The notes beneath the pieces are model-generated. The model was not told the origin of the DNA. It did no database searches and saw only the letters and a list, made by a program, of their open reading frames with translations. Shown here piece by piece: positions 18,023 through 26,440 of a stretch of 62,377 nt of DNA. The DNA comes from Bacillota bacterium (GTDB lineage: Bacteria; Bacillota; Sulfobacillia; Sulfobacillales; Sulfobacillaceae): assembly GCA_021820965.1 (NCBI GenBank), contig JAKACZ010000026.1, forward strand, positions 1 through 62,377. The letters run 5' to 3'. The translations under genes were made by a program, and so were the position numbers. How positions within the stretch are numbered: the stretch's first letter is position 1; each line of letters begins with the position of its first letter.

Positions 18023-19524
18023 GTACATCATGGCGTTAATCCCTCATCACCCGAGCGATCACACTTTCAGTAATTTGCCATCAAACGTCTATCGGAAGGG
18101 CTGGGCTAAATGCTCATTATAGTAGTCAATAAATTGGCGAACGAGGAGACTAAACCAGCACTCGATCTGGTTTAACCAGGAACAGTGCTTGGGGGTATAG
18201 AGAAAACGAATGGAGTGGCTTTCCGTCTCTAAGAACTGCTTGCGGGTATCCTGGGACGAGAAGTGGCCCTTCTTGCCCAATTCTTCGGGGGAGATGTCGA
18301 GCTGGTCATGGTGAATCACGAAGCGCACCAGCGCTTCGGATTGATGCGTGTTGAGGTTATCGAGGACAAAAATATGGGCATCGTCCGGATGGAGGTCCAC
18401 CACCGCCTCTACATGCTGAGCAAAGTCCACTTCGGTGCGGGTCGGTTGAATCAACGGCGCTTCAACCTGCCCCGTGACGACGTCACGGGAGGCCATGAAG
18501 CCCGAGGTGCCCTGGCGGATGTATTCAAATTCGCGGCGCTCGACGTGCTCCGGCACCATAGGGAGGGGCGGATGCTTCTGTTCTCGCGCTGAGATCCCGG
18601 TCATCTCGTCACACGAGTGCACATGGATTCCCTGGTCCGCCAGGGCGGGGGCGTCGCGGTACAGGTCGGACACCTGTTGCACATTGGCGGCGAACTGCTC
18701 GGGGTCCTCGATCGTGGGATTGAGCCAGTAGCGACTCAAATGCGGCTTTAAATCGGCCTCGGTTAAACACCGTCCCACTTGGCGGGCCGAAATCTGCTCC
18801 ACAATCCCTTGCGCGATGGCCTCCCGGGCGAGCGCGGCGGGCGTCCAATGCGTGAGCGGCACGGCGCAGTCGGCCGGCGGCCGACACGCCAGCGTGATGA
18901 TCTGTGCCACCTGTTCAGGGGTAAAGCGGCACGGTTTTCCCGGGCGGGGTGCATCTTGCAGGGCTGCTGCGACCTGACGCTGTAATGTCCACGGTTGGAG
19001 AGTCTCCTGCGCCGCGATTTCGGGCGTAGCCTGTGCCCAGCGCTGGCGCCACAACTTCACGGTGTTGCGATTCCACCCGGTTTCGGCCGCAATACTTCGA
19101 TTGGACGCGCCTTCGGCTGCCCGGAGGATAATCGTGGCGCGTTGCTTCAAATGTAAGGGGGTATGCGTGCCTTTGGCCCAGCCTTGGAGAATCGCCCGAA
19201 CTTTGTGAGTCAACTCAATGACGGGCGCTGTGAATCGTCCCCTGTTTAGATCGCATCCTTTCTGAGGCTCGAAAGTTTGCAACCTAGCAGGCTCTTCGCA
19301 AGTTGCCGGATCTATGCTCAACATTCGATGGGACCTATGGAAGGTGTCAATAACAATGGCGCTGGGCTCGAACTGCTCTATGCCTACAATGCGCTCATCA
19401 TGGGGGTCTGACGGGATAGCCATCCGACACTGTGCGAAAGAGCCACTAGCATAAGGGAAGGCGCGCCGGCTGTCCAGTGAACGTGTGCTTATTTCAGTGG
19501 TTACGCATTAACGTCATCGTGTAC
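18023..19524 (-). mobile_element. IS630-family insertion sequence
   Basis: A 1.5-kb element with imperfect terminal inverted repeats: GTACATCATGGCGTTAAT at 18023-18040 and its counterpart GTACACGATGACGTTAAT read inward from 19524 (15 of 18 match). Each end is bordered by TA (18021-18022 and 19525-19526), the target duplication expected for IS630/Tc1-mariner transposition. It contains a single transposase gene on the minus strand. It lies between the acyl-CoA cluster and the ECF operon. A related right end occurs alone at 45702-45782. Confidence 0.85.
18089..19423 (-). CDS. IS630-family transposase with premature stop near C-terminus
   Basis: A DDE transposase of 444 residues: a helix-turn-helix region (RSIAAETGWNRNTVKLWRQRW) and the three acidic residues in HVHSCDEM, FVLDNLNTH and LNQIECWFS. 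The frame ends HLAQPFR then TAG. Reading through the TAG gives TFDGKLLKV and a stop, matching the HLAKPF-W-T-Y-x-G-K-P-L ending common in the family, so a Trp codon (TGG) appears mutated to TAG ten codons from the natural end (18059). The first ~75 residues before VIELTHKVRAIL look non-homologous, so the true start may lie inside. Confidence 0.85.
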   Translation of the reverse strand: MAIPSDPHDERIVGIEQFEPSAIVIDTFHRSHRMLSIDPATCEEPARLQTFEPQKGCDLNRGRFTAPVIELTHKVRAILQGWAKGTHTPLHLKQRATIILRAAEGASNRSIAAETGWNRNTVKLWRQRWAQATPEIAAQETLQPWTLQRQVAAALQDAPRPGKPCRFTPEQVAQIITLACRPPADCAVPLTHWTPAALAREAIAQGIVEQISARQVGRCLTEADLKPHLSRYWLNPTIEDPEQFAANVQQVSDLYRDAPALADQGIHVHSCDEMTGISAREQKHPPLPMVPEHVERREFEYIRQGTSGFMASRDVVTGQVEAPLIQPTRTEVDFAQHVEAVVDLHPDDAHIFVLDNLNTHQSEALVRFVIHHDQLDISPEELGKKGHFSSQDTRKQFLETESHSIRFLYTPKHCSWLNQIECWFSLLVRQFIDYYNEHLAQPFR

Positions 19525-19549
19525 TAGTCGGTCATCCAAGACGATGCTG

Positions 19550-20353
19550 TCAGACGATCCATGATCCCCCTGTCTGGATTGCACGCCACAGCTCCCGCAT
19601 CAATTCCACGTTAAAGTCCGACCGCTGATGGTCGAAAGACCAGCGCCGCAGTGCCTCCTCGTGCTGGGCGGGCGGAAGGGCGGCAATCCACCGCACCAAA
19701 CTAGCGATACCCACCACACTAGCCAAGTAATAGTCCGCCATGATACCCTTGATGTCTGACGAGAAATCTATCGGCGAGCGCCAAAGGGATTGGGCCCGCA
19801 GCTCGGCCTTTTCACAGACAGCAACAATATCCATCTGCCCCGCGAACCGTTGCCGTGCTGTAGCCAGTTGATCGGTCATGACTTCCAACCACAGTTGTCT
19901 ATCCGACTCTGGAAGCCAGCACCAGGCGGCCGTCAGCATTAAGGCATGGTGACGTACCATGCTATAGACTGGAGGATTCATCACAAAGGGCTGCCACACG
20001 TCGTTCGTAACGCCCATCTGCATGCGGACTCCGCAGATATCTGGCCCATATTCGTGGAGCCAATGCGGTGTGTGCAGAAACATCAACGCCAGCGGTATTG
20101 CCCAACTGGCTTGGGTGTAAATTATTGGGCCCTCCGCGCTGTCCCCAATCCACGATCCCAAAGAGGTCCCGTAAGGAGATTCCCGAGCATCACGCACCGC
20201 GATGCTCAGAGCATCTACCCGGCCACGACTCACTGGAGACACCAGGGACTTGACGACGGGCCGTACCTCATCAATCCATTGATTCGCCCGACTGAGATTC
20301 ATCACGGCCCAGGGAGCTATCGCGGATCGCAATGCCGACATCGAATTCTCCAT
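19550..20353 (-). CDS. Uncharacterised protein, last gene of the ECF/sugar operon
   Basis: About 267 residues with no family I recognise. The start ATG at 20353 has GGGAGGG five bases upstream; a longer frame to 20443 overlaps the previous gene and is unlikely. It is rich in Trp and helical segments (WLHEYGPDICGVRM, MVRHHALMLTAAWCWLP), with no signal peptide or clear membrane span. It follows the Gfo/Idh/MocA gene by 10 bases and so belongs to the operon. A conserved His-His pair (MVRHH) and Cys residues could be functional, but no role can be given. Confidence 0.8.
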   Translation of the reverse strand: MENSMSALRSAIAPWAVMNLSRANQWIDEVRPVVKSLVSPVSRGRVDALSIAVRDARESPYGTSLGSWIGDSAEGPIIYTQASWAIPLALMFLHTPHWLHEYGPDICGVRMQMGVTNDVWQPFVMNPPVYSMVRHHALMLTAAWCWLPESDRQLWLEVMTDQLATARQRFAGQMDIVAVCEKAELRAQSLWRSPIDFSSDIKGIMADYYLASVVGIASLVRWIAALPPAQHEEALRRWSFDHQRSDFNVELMRELWRAIQTGGSWIV

Positions 20354-20363
20354 CGTACCCTCC

Positions 20364-21401
20364 CTAAGATACGCCGCATCGCAGACCGGTTTCGTGAGAC
20401 AAATGAATGGCATCCATGAGCCGCTGCACCGCCAATCCCTCACGCAAGGTCGGCAAATCCGTGCGCGTGCCGCTCAGCTCCGCAGCAATGGAGTCATAGA
20501 TCTTTTCCGTACACATGTATCCTGGGTCACGTGGTTCAGGCTGCACATCTTCCGCCCATAAATCGGTAAGCACGCCGGTATGGTCGAACGCGTACAGCAT
20601 CTTGTCATTTACCAACCGGTAGCCGCCATCCGTGCCGGTGATTTCCAACACCGATCCGAGTCCCTTGCGAGAGGCCGAGCGATAGTGAATCACGCCGGTC
20701 ACCCCGGAGACAAACTGCATGAGCACGGTGAAGCCGTCCTCCGCGTGATTGATGCCGTCGGTTCGCTCTTTTACCTCGGTGACCTCCATGGCCTGCACGT
20801 GCTCTACATCGCCAAACAGCCACAACAAATAATCGAGCATGTGGCTCCCTAATGCTCCGAGGTATCCTCCGCCCAACCCACGCTCGGTGAGCCAACTCAC
20901 CGGTCGGCCCGTATAGGCCGGGTAGCCACTGCCTCCTTGGATCCAATAGAACGATAAGGGGCGCCCAACGACCGACGATTCGTGCAGCCGGGCAGCCAAA
21001 CGCCGGCGGCTTTCCAACATGCGGAACTCAAAGTTGATCCATCCCGGGATCCCTAAAGCCTGCGCCGCCATGACCGCCTGAGCCGCCTCCGATGCGTCAG
21101 CGGCCAGTGGTTTCTCTGCCAGCACGGGAATCCCCCGCTTTAACGCTTCTAAGAGGAATGCAGAATGCTGATAGGGCGGATTGGCCACCACCGCCAGGTC
21201 TGCACCGACAGACGCCTGCCTCCACCCGTCCAGCCCCTGGTAATAAGGAATACGGAGACGTTCCGCCATGATCCGAAATGCGCTGTGGCTGGTTTGCCCA
21301 ATCAGCCCGGCCACTTCGAAGGCGTGATGGTGTTCCAGGATAGGCACATGCACTTTAGCCCCGAAACCTGATCCCACCACGACGACACGATATCGCGCCA
21401 T
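20364..21401 (-). CDS. Gfo/Idh/MocA-family oxidoreductase
   Basis: An NAD(P)-dependent sugar or polyol dehydrogenase fold. The N-terminal Rossmann motif is VVVGSGFGAKVH, then the EKPLAADASEAAQA segment with the conserved Lys, and a C-terminal domain with GALGSHMLDYLLWLFGD holding the usual His. ATG 21401 has GGGAGG eight bases upstream; ATG 21407 overlaps the previous stop as ATGA but sits too close to the ribosome site. In this operon it could oxidise or epimerise the imported sugar or its product. Confidence 0.9.
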   Translation of the reverse strand: MARYRVVVVGSGFGAKVHVPILEHHHAFEVAGLIGQTSHSAFRIMAERLRIPYYQGLDGWRQASVGADLAVVANPPYQHSAFLLEALKRGIPVLAEKPLAADASEAAQAVMAAQALGIPGWINFEFRMLESRRRLAARLHESSVVGRPLSFYWIQGGSGYPAYTGRPVSWLTERGLGGGYLGALGSHMLDYLLWLFGDVEHVQAMEVTEVKERTDGINHAEDGFTVLMQFVSGVTGVIHYRSASRKGLGSVLEITGTDGGYRLVNDKMLYAFDHTGVLTDLWAEDVQPEPRDPGYMCTEKIYDSIAAELSGTRTDLPTLREGLAVQRLMDAIHLSHETGLRCGVS

Positions 21402-21403
21402 CC

Positions 21404-21928
21404 TCATCGCCTCCCTTTGTCTGTAATCAACGGTTCAAAGTCCGCACGTCGACGCGGATCGTATTGAAGAATCCATCGGGTCTTCTGGATGGTTGTGAAC
21501 CAAGCCCAGGCGCCCAATAGCGTCCCCCCTCCCATTAAGCCCACCTGCACCCAAAGATTCCTGGTGACATCCATGGCCAAAAACATCGCCAGAAACCACC
21601 AACTGCCGTACATAAACAGCATCGAACGCGTCGACCGTCTCAACATTAACGGGAACTCCGGCCGGCGTGCTTGCCACAGCTCATAGCCCTCTGTCGGCTC
21701 GGGGAGTCCCTTGCGCCACTCCGCAAACCCCACCCGCACGGGACGTTCGGTCGCAAGCGGCCATTTCCGCGCTGCCCAGAACACCCCCACTGGCTGCCCG
21801 CCGCGGGCTAACACCTCGGCCTTCCAGCGACGCGAGTCCTTGAATCCAGCCAGAGGAGTCCAGGACAACTGCGGCACTGGCCGAGCAATTCTGGCGGCCC
21901 CGCCATTACGAGTCCGTGCTTTGGCCAT
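21404..21928 (-). CDS. Small membrane protein of the ECF/sugar operon
   Basis: About 174 residues, family not recognised. The N-terminal half is basic and soluble-looking. Two hydrophobic helices follow (around SMLFMYGSWWFLAMFLAM and VGLMGGGTLLGAWAWF), then a charged tail. It overlaps the BtpA-like gene upstream by 23 bases, showing co-translation. It could anchor pathway enzymes at the membrane or be an accessory to the ECF transporter; neither is shown by the sequence. Confidence 0.75.
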   Translation of the reverse strand: MAKARTRNGGAARIARPVPQLSWTPLAGFKDSRRWKAEVLARGGQPVGVFWAARKWPLATERPVRVGFAEWRKGLPEPTEGYELWQARRPEFPLMLRRSTRSMLFMYGSWWFLAMFLAMDVTRNLWVQVGLMGGGTLLGAWAWFTTIQKTRWILQYDPRRRADFEPLITDKGRR

Positions 21929-22697
21929 TGTCGACCGCCTCCACAAATGCCCGAACCCGGCTCAGGTCGAAAGGTTCCAAGAGGTCGGTCCCACGCTTCA
22001 GACTCGTAGCCACGATAACACCATCGGCCTGTTGGAGATACTCTTGAACATTCGCCTCCTCAACGCCGCCGCCGACCCACAGGGGCGCGTCGGTCACCTG
22101 CCGCGCACGCTCCAGCAACTGGAAAGTCTCGGCATGCGAACGCCCGGTAATCACTAATCCATCCGCCTTGCCATACCAGACGGCCTCATGGACCATCGCT
22201 TCAAACTGATCGCCCTCTAAAGGCCACCGGGTTCGGTCGTAGACGTCTGCGAAAATGGCGATGTCGCGTGCTCCCAATATGGCGCGGTGCCGCTGTGCGC
22301 GGTAGGCAATGCCTTCACGGATGCCGTCCGGACCCGTCATGGCGCCCACGAAGACCTTAAGGCGGACGAAGTCTGCCCCAGTCGCATGGGCCACGCTCAA
22401 GGTCGCCTCCGGATCGTCTTCGAGTAAGCTCACACCCAACAGGCCAGCGAATCGGTCGCGAATGCGAGCCCCTAGCATCGCCATCCAGGCAATGGTTTCA
22501 GCCCGCGCGGAAGCCGGAACCGGCAAATCGCCGATATTCTGCAGCATAATCGCTTGGATACCCCCAGCGGCGAGCGTTTCGAGCTCGCGGTCCACATACG
22601 CGCAGTACTCGGCTCGCGCTAAAGGTTCATACAACGGTGACCCAGGCAACGGTGGGCAGCCAATTACCGCTACCACTGCTTTCATTTGTCGTATCAC
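21906..22697 (-). CDS. BtpA/SgcQ-family TIM-barrel protein
   Basis: A 263-residue barrel with family hallmarks: IGCPPLPGSPLY near the N-terminus, GIQAIMLQNIGDLP, ATGADFVRLKVFVGAMTG, FADVYDRTRWPL, KADGLVITG and DGVIVATSLKRGTD. BtpA was named from cyanobacterial photosystem I work and SgcQ from an enterobacterial sugar cluster; the enzymatic reaction of the family is not firmly known. GTG 22697 overlaps the kinase stop; ATG 22685 is the alternative. The last segment binds a phosphate in related barrels, suggesting a phosphorylated sugar substrate made by the adjacent kinase. Confidence 0.9.
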   Translation of the reverse strand: MIRQMKAVVAVIGCPPLPGSPLYEPLARAEYCAYVDRELETLAAGGIQAIMLQNIGDLPVPASARAETIAWMAMLGARIRDRFAGLLGVSLLEDDPEATLSVAHATGADFVRLKVFVGAMTGPDGIREGIAYRAQRHRAILGARDIAIFADVYDRTRWPLEGDQFEAMVHEAVWYGKADGLVITGRSHAETFQLLERARQVTDAPLWVGGGVEEANVQEYLQQADGVIVATSLKRGTDLLEPFDLSRVRAFVEAVDNGQSTDS

Positions 22698-23626
22698 TCA
22701 GTCTCCTCCCCACACTGATTGGATCGAAACCACGACAACCGCTCGGCGGCCTCGGCCGGCCGCGCTTGCAAGATGCGGGATGGTCCGTACCCTTCCAAGA
22801 CATACGACGCCGAAACGGCTCCCCATTGCACCGCGAGTTCCGGTCGTCCGGTACGGACTAAGCCCGCCAGGAATCCACCGCAATAGGCATCCCCGCAGCC
22901 GGTTGGGTCGACCGCATCGGCCGACACCGCAGACACAGCCCCTGCGGTTTGGGTCTCCCGGTCATACCAAAGACTCCCGTGTTCTCCCCGCTTAACCACC
23001 ACCATGCGTGGACCCATGCGGCTCAACTCCTTGGCGGCTTCCAACGCTGGAACGCGCGGTCCCAATAGCACCTCCACCTCCACCTCGGACGGCAAAAACA
23101 CCGTGACAACCGCCAAGATCTGGCGCCACAGATCCCAATCGCTCAATTGATTCTCGTGCGGGTCTAAGCAAATCCACTGACAGCCCTGGCCCTTCAGCCA
23201 TTGCACCCATTGATGCTGATAAATTGCCGGCATGGGAGCCACATGAGCAGCGACGACGTTCCCGGGAAGTTGGATCGCCCGATCTGGACGAGGCGAAATT
23301 TCCTCGTAGTTCGACGACCCCGCCTGCGGGTGGTACTGACGTCCGCCTTTGCCGTCGTACAACGCCCATTGGCGTACGCCGGGCACCTCCACGGGCTGCA
23401 GGAATTGCGTATCGACCCCTAGGTGGTTGATGGCTTCCAAGATGCGAGGAGGATATTCGCGGGGCCGTGCAGTGACGAGCTGAGGCGTGACTCCCCAGAG
23501 CCTCATCGCCAGAGAGGCATAAAGCGCATCACCTCCAGGGGTTTCCATGGCTGTCTCTCCGGTCGGCAGCACAATGTCGTCGACCGTGAGGTGACCAACC
23601 ACCACGGCGGAGTCTGCTGTAGTCAT
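22694..23626 (-). CDS. PfkB-family carbohydrate kinase
   Basis: A ribokinase-fold sugar kinase of 310 residues. The N-terminal GG motif is METPGGDALYASLA. The C-terminal DPTGCGDAYCGGFLAGL contains the anion hole and catalytic Asp. It is encoded between the SIS-domain and BtpA-like genes. In fructoselysine pathways a PfkB kinase phosphorylates the Amadori product, which a SIS deglycase then cleaves; the same two families are neighbours here, so this kinase may phosphorylate an imported sugar conjugate. Confidence 0.9.
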   Translation of the reverse strand: MTTADSAVVVGHLTVDDIVLPTGETAMETPGGDALYASLAMRLWGVTPQLVTARPREYPPRILEAINHLGVDTQFLQPVEVPGVRQWALYDGKGGRQYHPQAGSSNYEEISPRPDRAIQLPGNVVAAHVAPMPAIYQHQWVQWLKGQGCQWICLDPHENQLSDWDLWRQILAVVTVFLPSEVEVEVLLGPRVPALEAAKELSRMGPRMVVVKRGEHGSLWYDRETQTAGAVSAVSADAVDPTGCGDAYCGGFLAGLVRTGRPELAVQWGAVSASYVLEGYGPSRILQARPAEAAERLSWFRSNQCGEETE

Positions 23627-23636
23627 GGCTGACTGC

Positions 23637-24764
23637 CTAGTCTTGCAAGGTGCTTCCGAAGATTTGCCGGAAGTTCACCCGCATGCGTTCCCGGTCGTCG
23701 AATCCCAACATGACGCTGCCCACCTGCTGGGCGAACGCATAGGAGAAGATTTGCAACGGCACTTGATAGAGAATGGGCGTGACCCATTCATCGGCCGCAT
23801 CTGTCGCCGGCAAACCCAGCACCACATCGGCCATGGCGGCGGTCTCCGCATCATCTTGGCTGCATATCACGGCAGCCGTTCCCCCCATGTCTCGTACCGC
23901 CTGCAACTGCTCACGAGCGCGGTCCGCTGATCGGCCGGGCGGCGCGATGACCAGCGTCAAAGTCCCCTTTTCGGTACAGAAGTATTGCTCGTGCGCCCAT
24001 TCTTCCAGCTCTTGCGCCACGGTGTTGTGGCGAGCCGATTCAATTTGCTTGGCCATACCAAAGAGTGCGGTGGCGTAATTGGGTCCGCCGCCAATGACCA
24101 CGATTTGCGCGAGCTGTGCAGCCTCTTGGCCCAAAGACACGGCGTCATCAAATACCTGGTCGATCGCCCCGCCAACCTGACGGCTCATCGTGGTCAGCTT
24201 CTCGAGAATGGATCGTCCCGAATCCCGCGAAGGGTCCGCGCGATCGGCCAGCACGGCGGCCAACGTCATTTGCGCCACCATCGACGCGGTATAGGATATC
24301 GTGCCGGGGCCAAACCCGACATCGCCATAGGCATAGAAGAGCGTGCCGTCAACCTCGTTAGCTAACCGCCCCTGCCGGTTGTAGCTGATCCCCCATGTCC
24401 TCAGCCCTTTTTTTCGGGCGCGCATCGCAGACTCTACCGTGCGCGAGACGTTACCGCTGTTCGATGTTGCCACTAGCCAATCTTCGGCTCTCGCAGCGTC
24501 GATCTCATATCGGGAGAACTCTAACGACTCCATGGCCAGCGCATCGATCCCCGATTCTTTGAAGATGCGTTCAGCGGCCAATCCGCAGAAATACGAGTCG
24601 CCGCACCCCACCATGTAGAGGCGTTGAGGCATCTCGCGTTCTTCCGTCAAAACCTGCCATTGATGATACATCACTTCCGGCGCATCGGCCAGAAAATCCA
24701 CTTGGGCGCGAATACCCTTCACCATATTGTTCCAGTCTAAACTGACCTTCTCGTTGACCTCCAT
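23637..24764 (-). CDS. Double SIS-domain sugar isomerase/deglycase
   Basis: A 375-residue protein with two SIS domains, like the isomerase half of GlmS, AgaS or FrlB. The first has GCGDSYFCGLAAERIF and TSNSGNVSRTVES. The second has GGGPNYATALFGMAKQIE and QELEEWAHEQYF, a segment that in relatives supplies catalytic Glu/His. There is no glutaminase domain, which excludes GlmS itself. It starts behind GAGGAGGCG. With the neighbouring kinase it most resembles a fructosamine-6-phosphate deglycase; an aminosugar-phosphate deaminase/isomerase is the alternative. Confidence 0.88.
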   Translation of the reverse strand: MEVNEKVSLDWNNMVKGIRAQVDFLADAPEVMYHQWQVLTEEREMPQRLYMVGCGDSYFCGLAAERIFKESGIDALAMESLEFSRYEIDAARAEDWLVATSNSGNVSRTVESAMRARKKGLRTWGISYNRQGRLANEVDGTLFYAYGDVGFGPGTISYTASMVAQMTLAAVLADRADPSRDSGRSILEKLTTMSRQVGGAIDQVFDDAVSLGQEAAQLAQIVVIGGGPNYATALFGMAKQIESARHNTVAQELEEWAHEQYFCTEKGTLTLVIAPPGRSADRAREQLQAVRDMGGTAAVICSQDDAETAAMADVVLGLPATDAADEWVTPILYQVPLQIFSYAFAQQVGSVMLGFDDRERMRVNFRQIFGSTLQD

Positions 24765-24782
24765 GTTTGACGCCTCCTCACC

Positions 24783-25586
24783 CTAAAGATAATTCCGGAG
24801 CAAAACACCAATCCCTTGGATCCGGCAGAAGATCCCGAACCCAATAGCCACAAGACCGAGCAACATCACCCATTTGTCCATGGAGACCAACCGCACCTCA
24901 GTGATGCTGCTGCGACCCGACCGGCTTCCGAATGCCCGCGCCTCCATGGCAATCGCCAACGACTGTGCGATGTCAATCGACCGGAGCAACATCGGGCCAA
25001 GAATTTGCACACTTTTTTTGGCCCGTCTTAGCAACCCACCTTGCTTGTAGTCCACCCCGCGGGAGCGCTGTGCTTCGACTATGGTGGTCCACTCGCCAGC
25101 GATAAGAGGCACCAGCCGAATGCTCGATCCAACAGCCATTCCCGCTTTATACGGAAGTCCCATTTTGAGAAAGGACGCGGTGATCTTCTGAGGGGAGGTG
25201 GTGAACATCCACAAGCTCGCGACCATGACCATGATGGTCACTCGAAGACCCATAGCAATCCCAAACAGCATCCCGTCCGTGGTAATCCAAGCGCCGAACA
25301 ACTGGAAGAGATGCGTTCCCTCGCGCACATACCACGGCCAGATCAGGACCGACAGCGCAACAAACCAGACGCCGGTTACCAAAAGCACGCGGATGACAGA
25401 CCAAGGCACCATTCCCCAGCGACTTGCGACAAGCAGAAGCCCCAGCATGAGGGCCAACGGAATCGGACCATTAAACAGAAGCGAAAGCACAAACGTGGCC
25501 ACCAGGATGAGAGTTTTGGTACGGGGATCTAGCTTTTGGTGCAAATATGAGGGACGGTCGATATACAAACTGTAGCCGGATGGCAT
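24783..25586 (-). CDS. ecfT: ECF transporter transmembrane component T
   Basis: A CbiQ/EcfT-like integral membrane protein of 267 residues. It couples the two ATPases to the substrate-binding S component. N-terminal LDPRTKTLILVATFVLSLLF is characteristic, several hydrophobic spans follow, and the cytoplasmic coupling helices carry SIAQSLAIAMEARAFGSRSG, the conserved A-R-A/G motif that contacts the ATPases. It is last of the four transporter genes in the operon. Confidence 0.92.
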   Translation of the reverse strand: MPSGYSLYIDRPSYLHQKLDPRTKTLILVATFVLSLLFNGPIPLALMLGLLLVASRWGMVPWSVIRVLLVTGVWFVALSVLIWPWYVREGTHLFQLFGAWITTDGMLFGIAMGLRVTIMVMVASLWMFTTSPQKITASFLKMGLPYKAGMAVGSSIRLVPLIAGEWTTIVEAQRSRGVDYKQGGLLRRAKKSVQILGPMLLRSIDIAQSLAIAMEARAFGSRSGRSSITEVRLVSMDKWVMLLGLVAIGFGIFCRIQGIGVLLRNYL

Positions 25587-25603
25587 AGCGATCCTCCTTT
25601 TCC

Positions 25604-26440
25604 CTAATGCCGCTGCATCAACGCCCAGGCGAGGTCTGGGACCCGAACAATGGGAGGCCCGCCCCCCAGCAAGTCGAGTGCCCTTGCCACACGTGTCACT
25701 TGAGGCGGGCGCACCGCAGCGCGTGCCAGTGGGTCAAAACTTTGCAGCACCTCGGGGGTTGGACCGTCCAGCAACACCTGCCCTTCAGCCATGAGGATTG
25801 TGCGGTCGACATAGTCAGCGACGACCGGGATGTCGTGCGTAATAATAATGATAGTCGTCTTGAATTGCCGACTCCATGATGCCAATAGGTCCATGATGCG
25901 CGTGACACCTGTGTAATCGAGTCCCGTGGTAGGCTCGTCAACAACCAGCGTCGACACCCCCATCGCCAAGATGGAGGCAACCGCCAGCCGTTGCCGCTCA
26001 CCACGCCCCAGCATCGATGGATGGACCTTGCGTCGGTGTGTCAATTCCACCAGTTCCAGGGCTGCATCGGTTTGTTCCTTAACCTTCTCCGGGGAGTTTC
26101 CGAGAGCCTTGGGCCCGTACTCGACCTCTGCCTCCACCGTCTGCGAGAAGATCTGGTGGTCGGGATTCTGGTAGCAATAGCCAATCAACCGGGCCATCTC
26201 AAGCCGCTTGTAAGCGTGGCTCTCGCGCCCGTCGACCAGCACACGCCCGGACGTTGGCTTAAGAATCGCATTGATATGCTTCGCGAGGGTGGTCTTTCCC
26301 GCCCCGTTTTGGCCAATGAGGGCGACAAAGTCGCCCGCCTGAATGGTGAGGTTTACATCCCGGATGACAAACGGCGAGGTCCGATCATAGCGAAAGGCGA
26401 CTTGCTCAAATGCGATGTGCGGCGCTCCATCTGTTGCCAT
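25604..26440 (-). CDS. ecfA: ECF transporter ATPase (A)
   Basis: An ABC ATPase of 278 residues. Walker A GQNGAGKTTLAKHIN, a Q-loop YCYQNPDHQIFSQTVEAEV typical of ECF ATPases, signature LGRGERQRLA (degenerate from LSGGQ) and Walker B LVVDEPTTGLD are present. The start overlaps the stop of the upstream ATPase gene (TAATG), ensuring equal synthesis of the two ATPases that form the heterodimer. Confidence 0.92.
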   Translation of the reverse strand: MATDGAPHIAFEQVAFRYDRTSPFVIRDVNLTIQAGDFVALIGQNGAGKTTLAKHINAILKPTSGRVLVDGRESHAYKRLEMARLIGYCYQNPDHQIFSQTVEAEVEYGPKALGNSPEKVKEQTDAALELVELTHRRKVHPSMLGRGERQRLAVASILAMGVSTLVVDEPTTGLDYTGVTRIMDLLASWSRQFKTTIIIITHDIPVVADYVDRTILMAEGQVLLDGPTPEVLQSFDPLARAAVRPPQVTRVARALDLLGGGPPIVRVPDLAWALMQRH

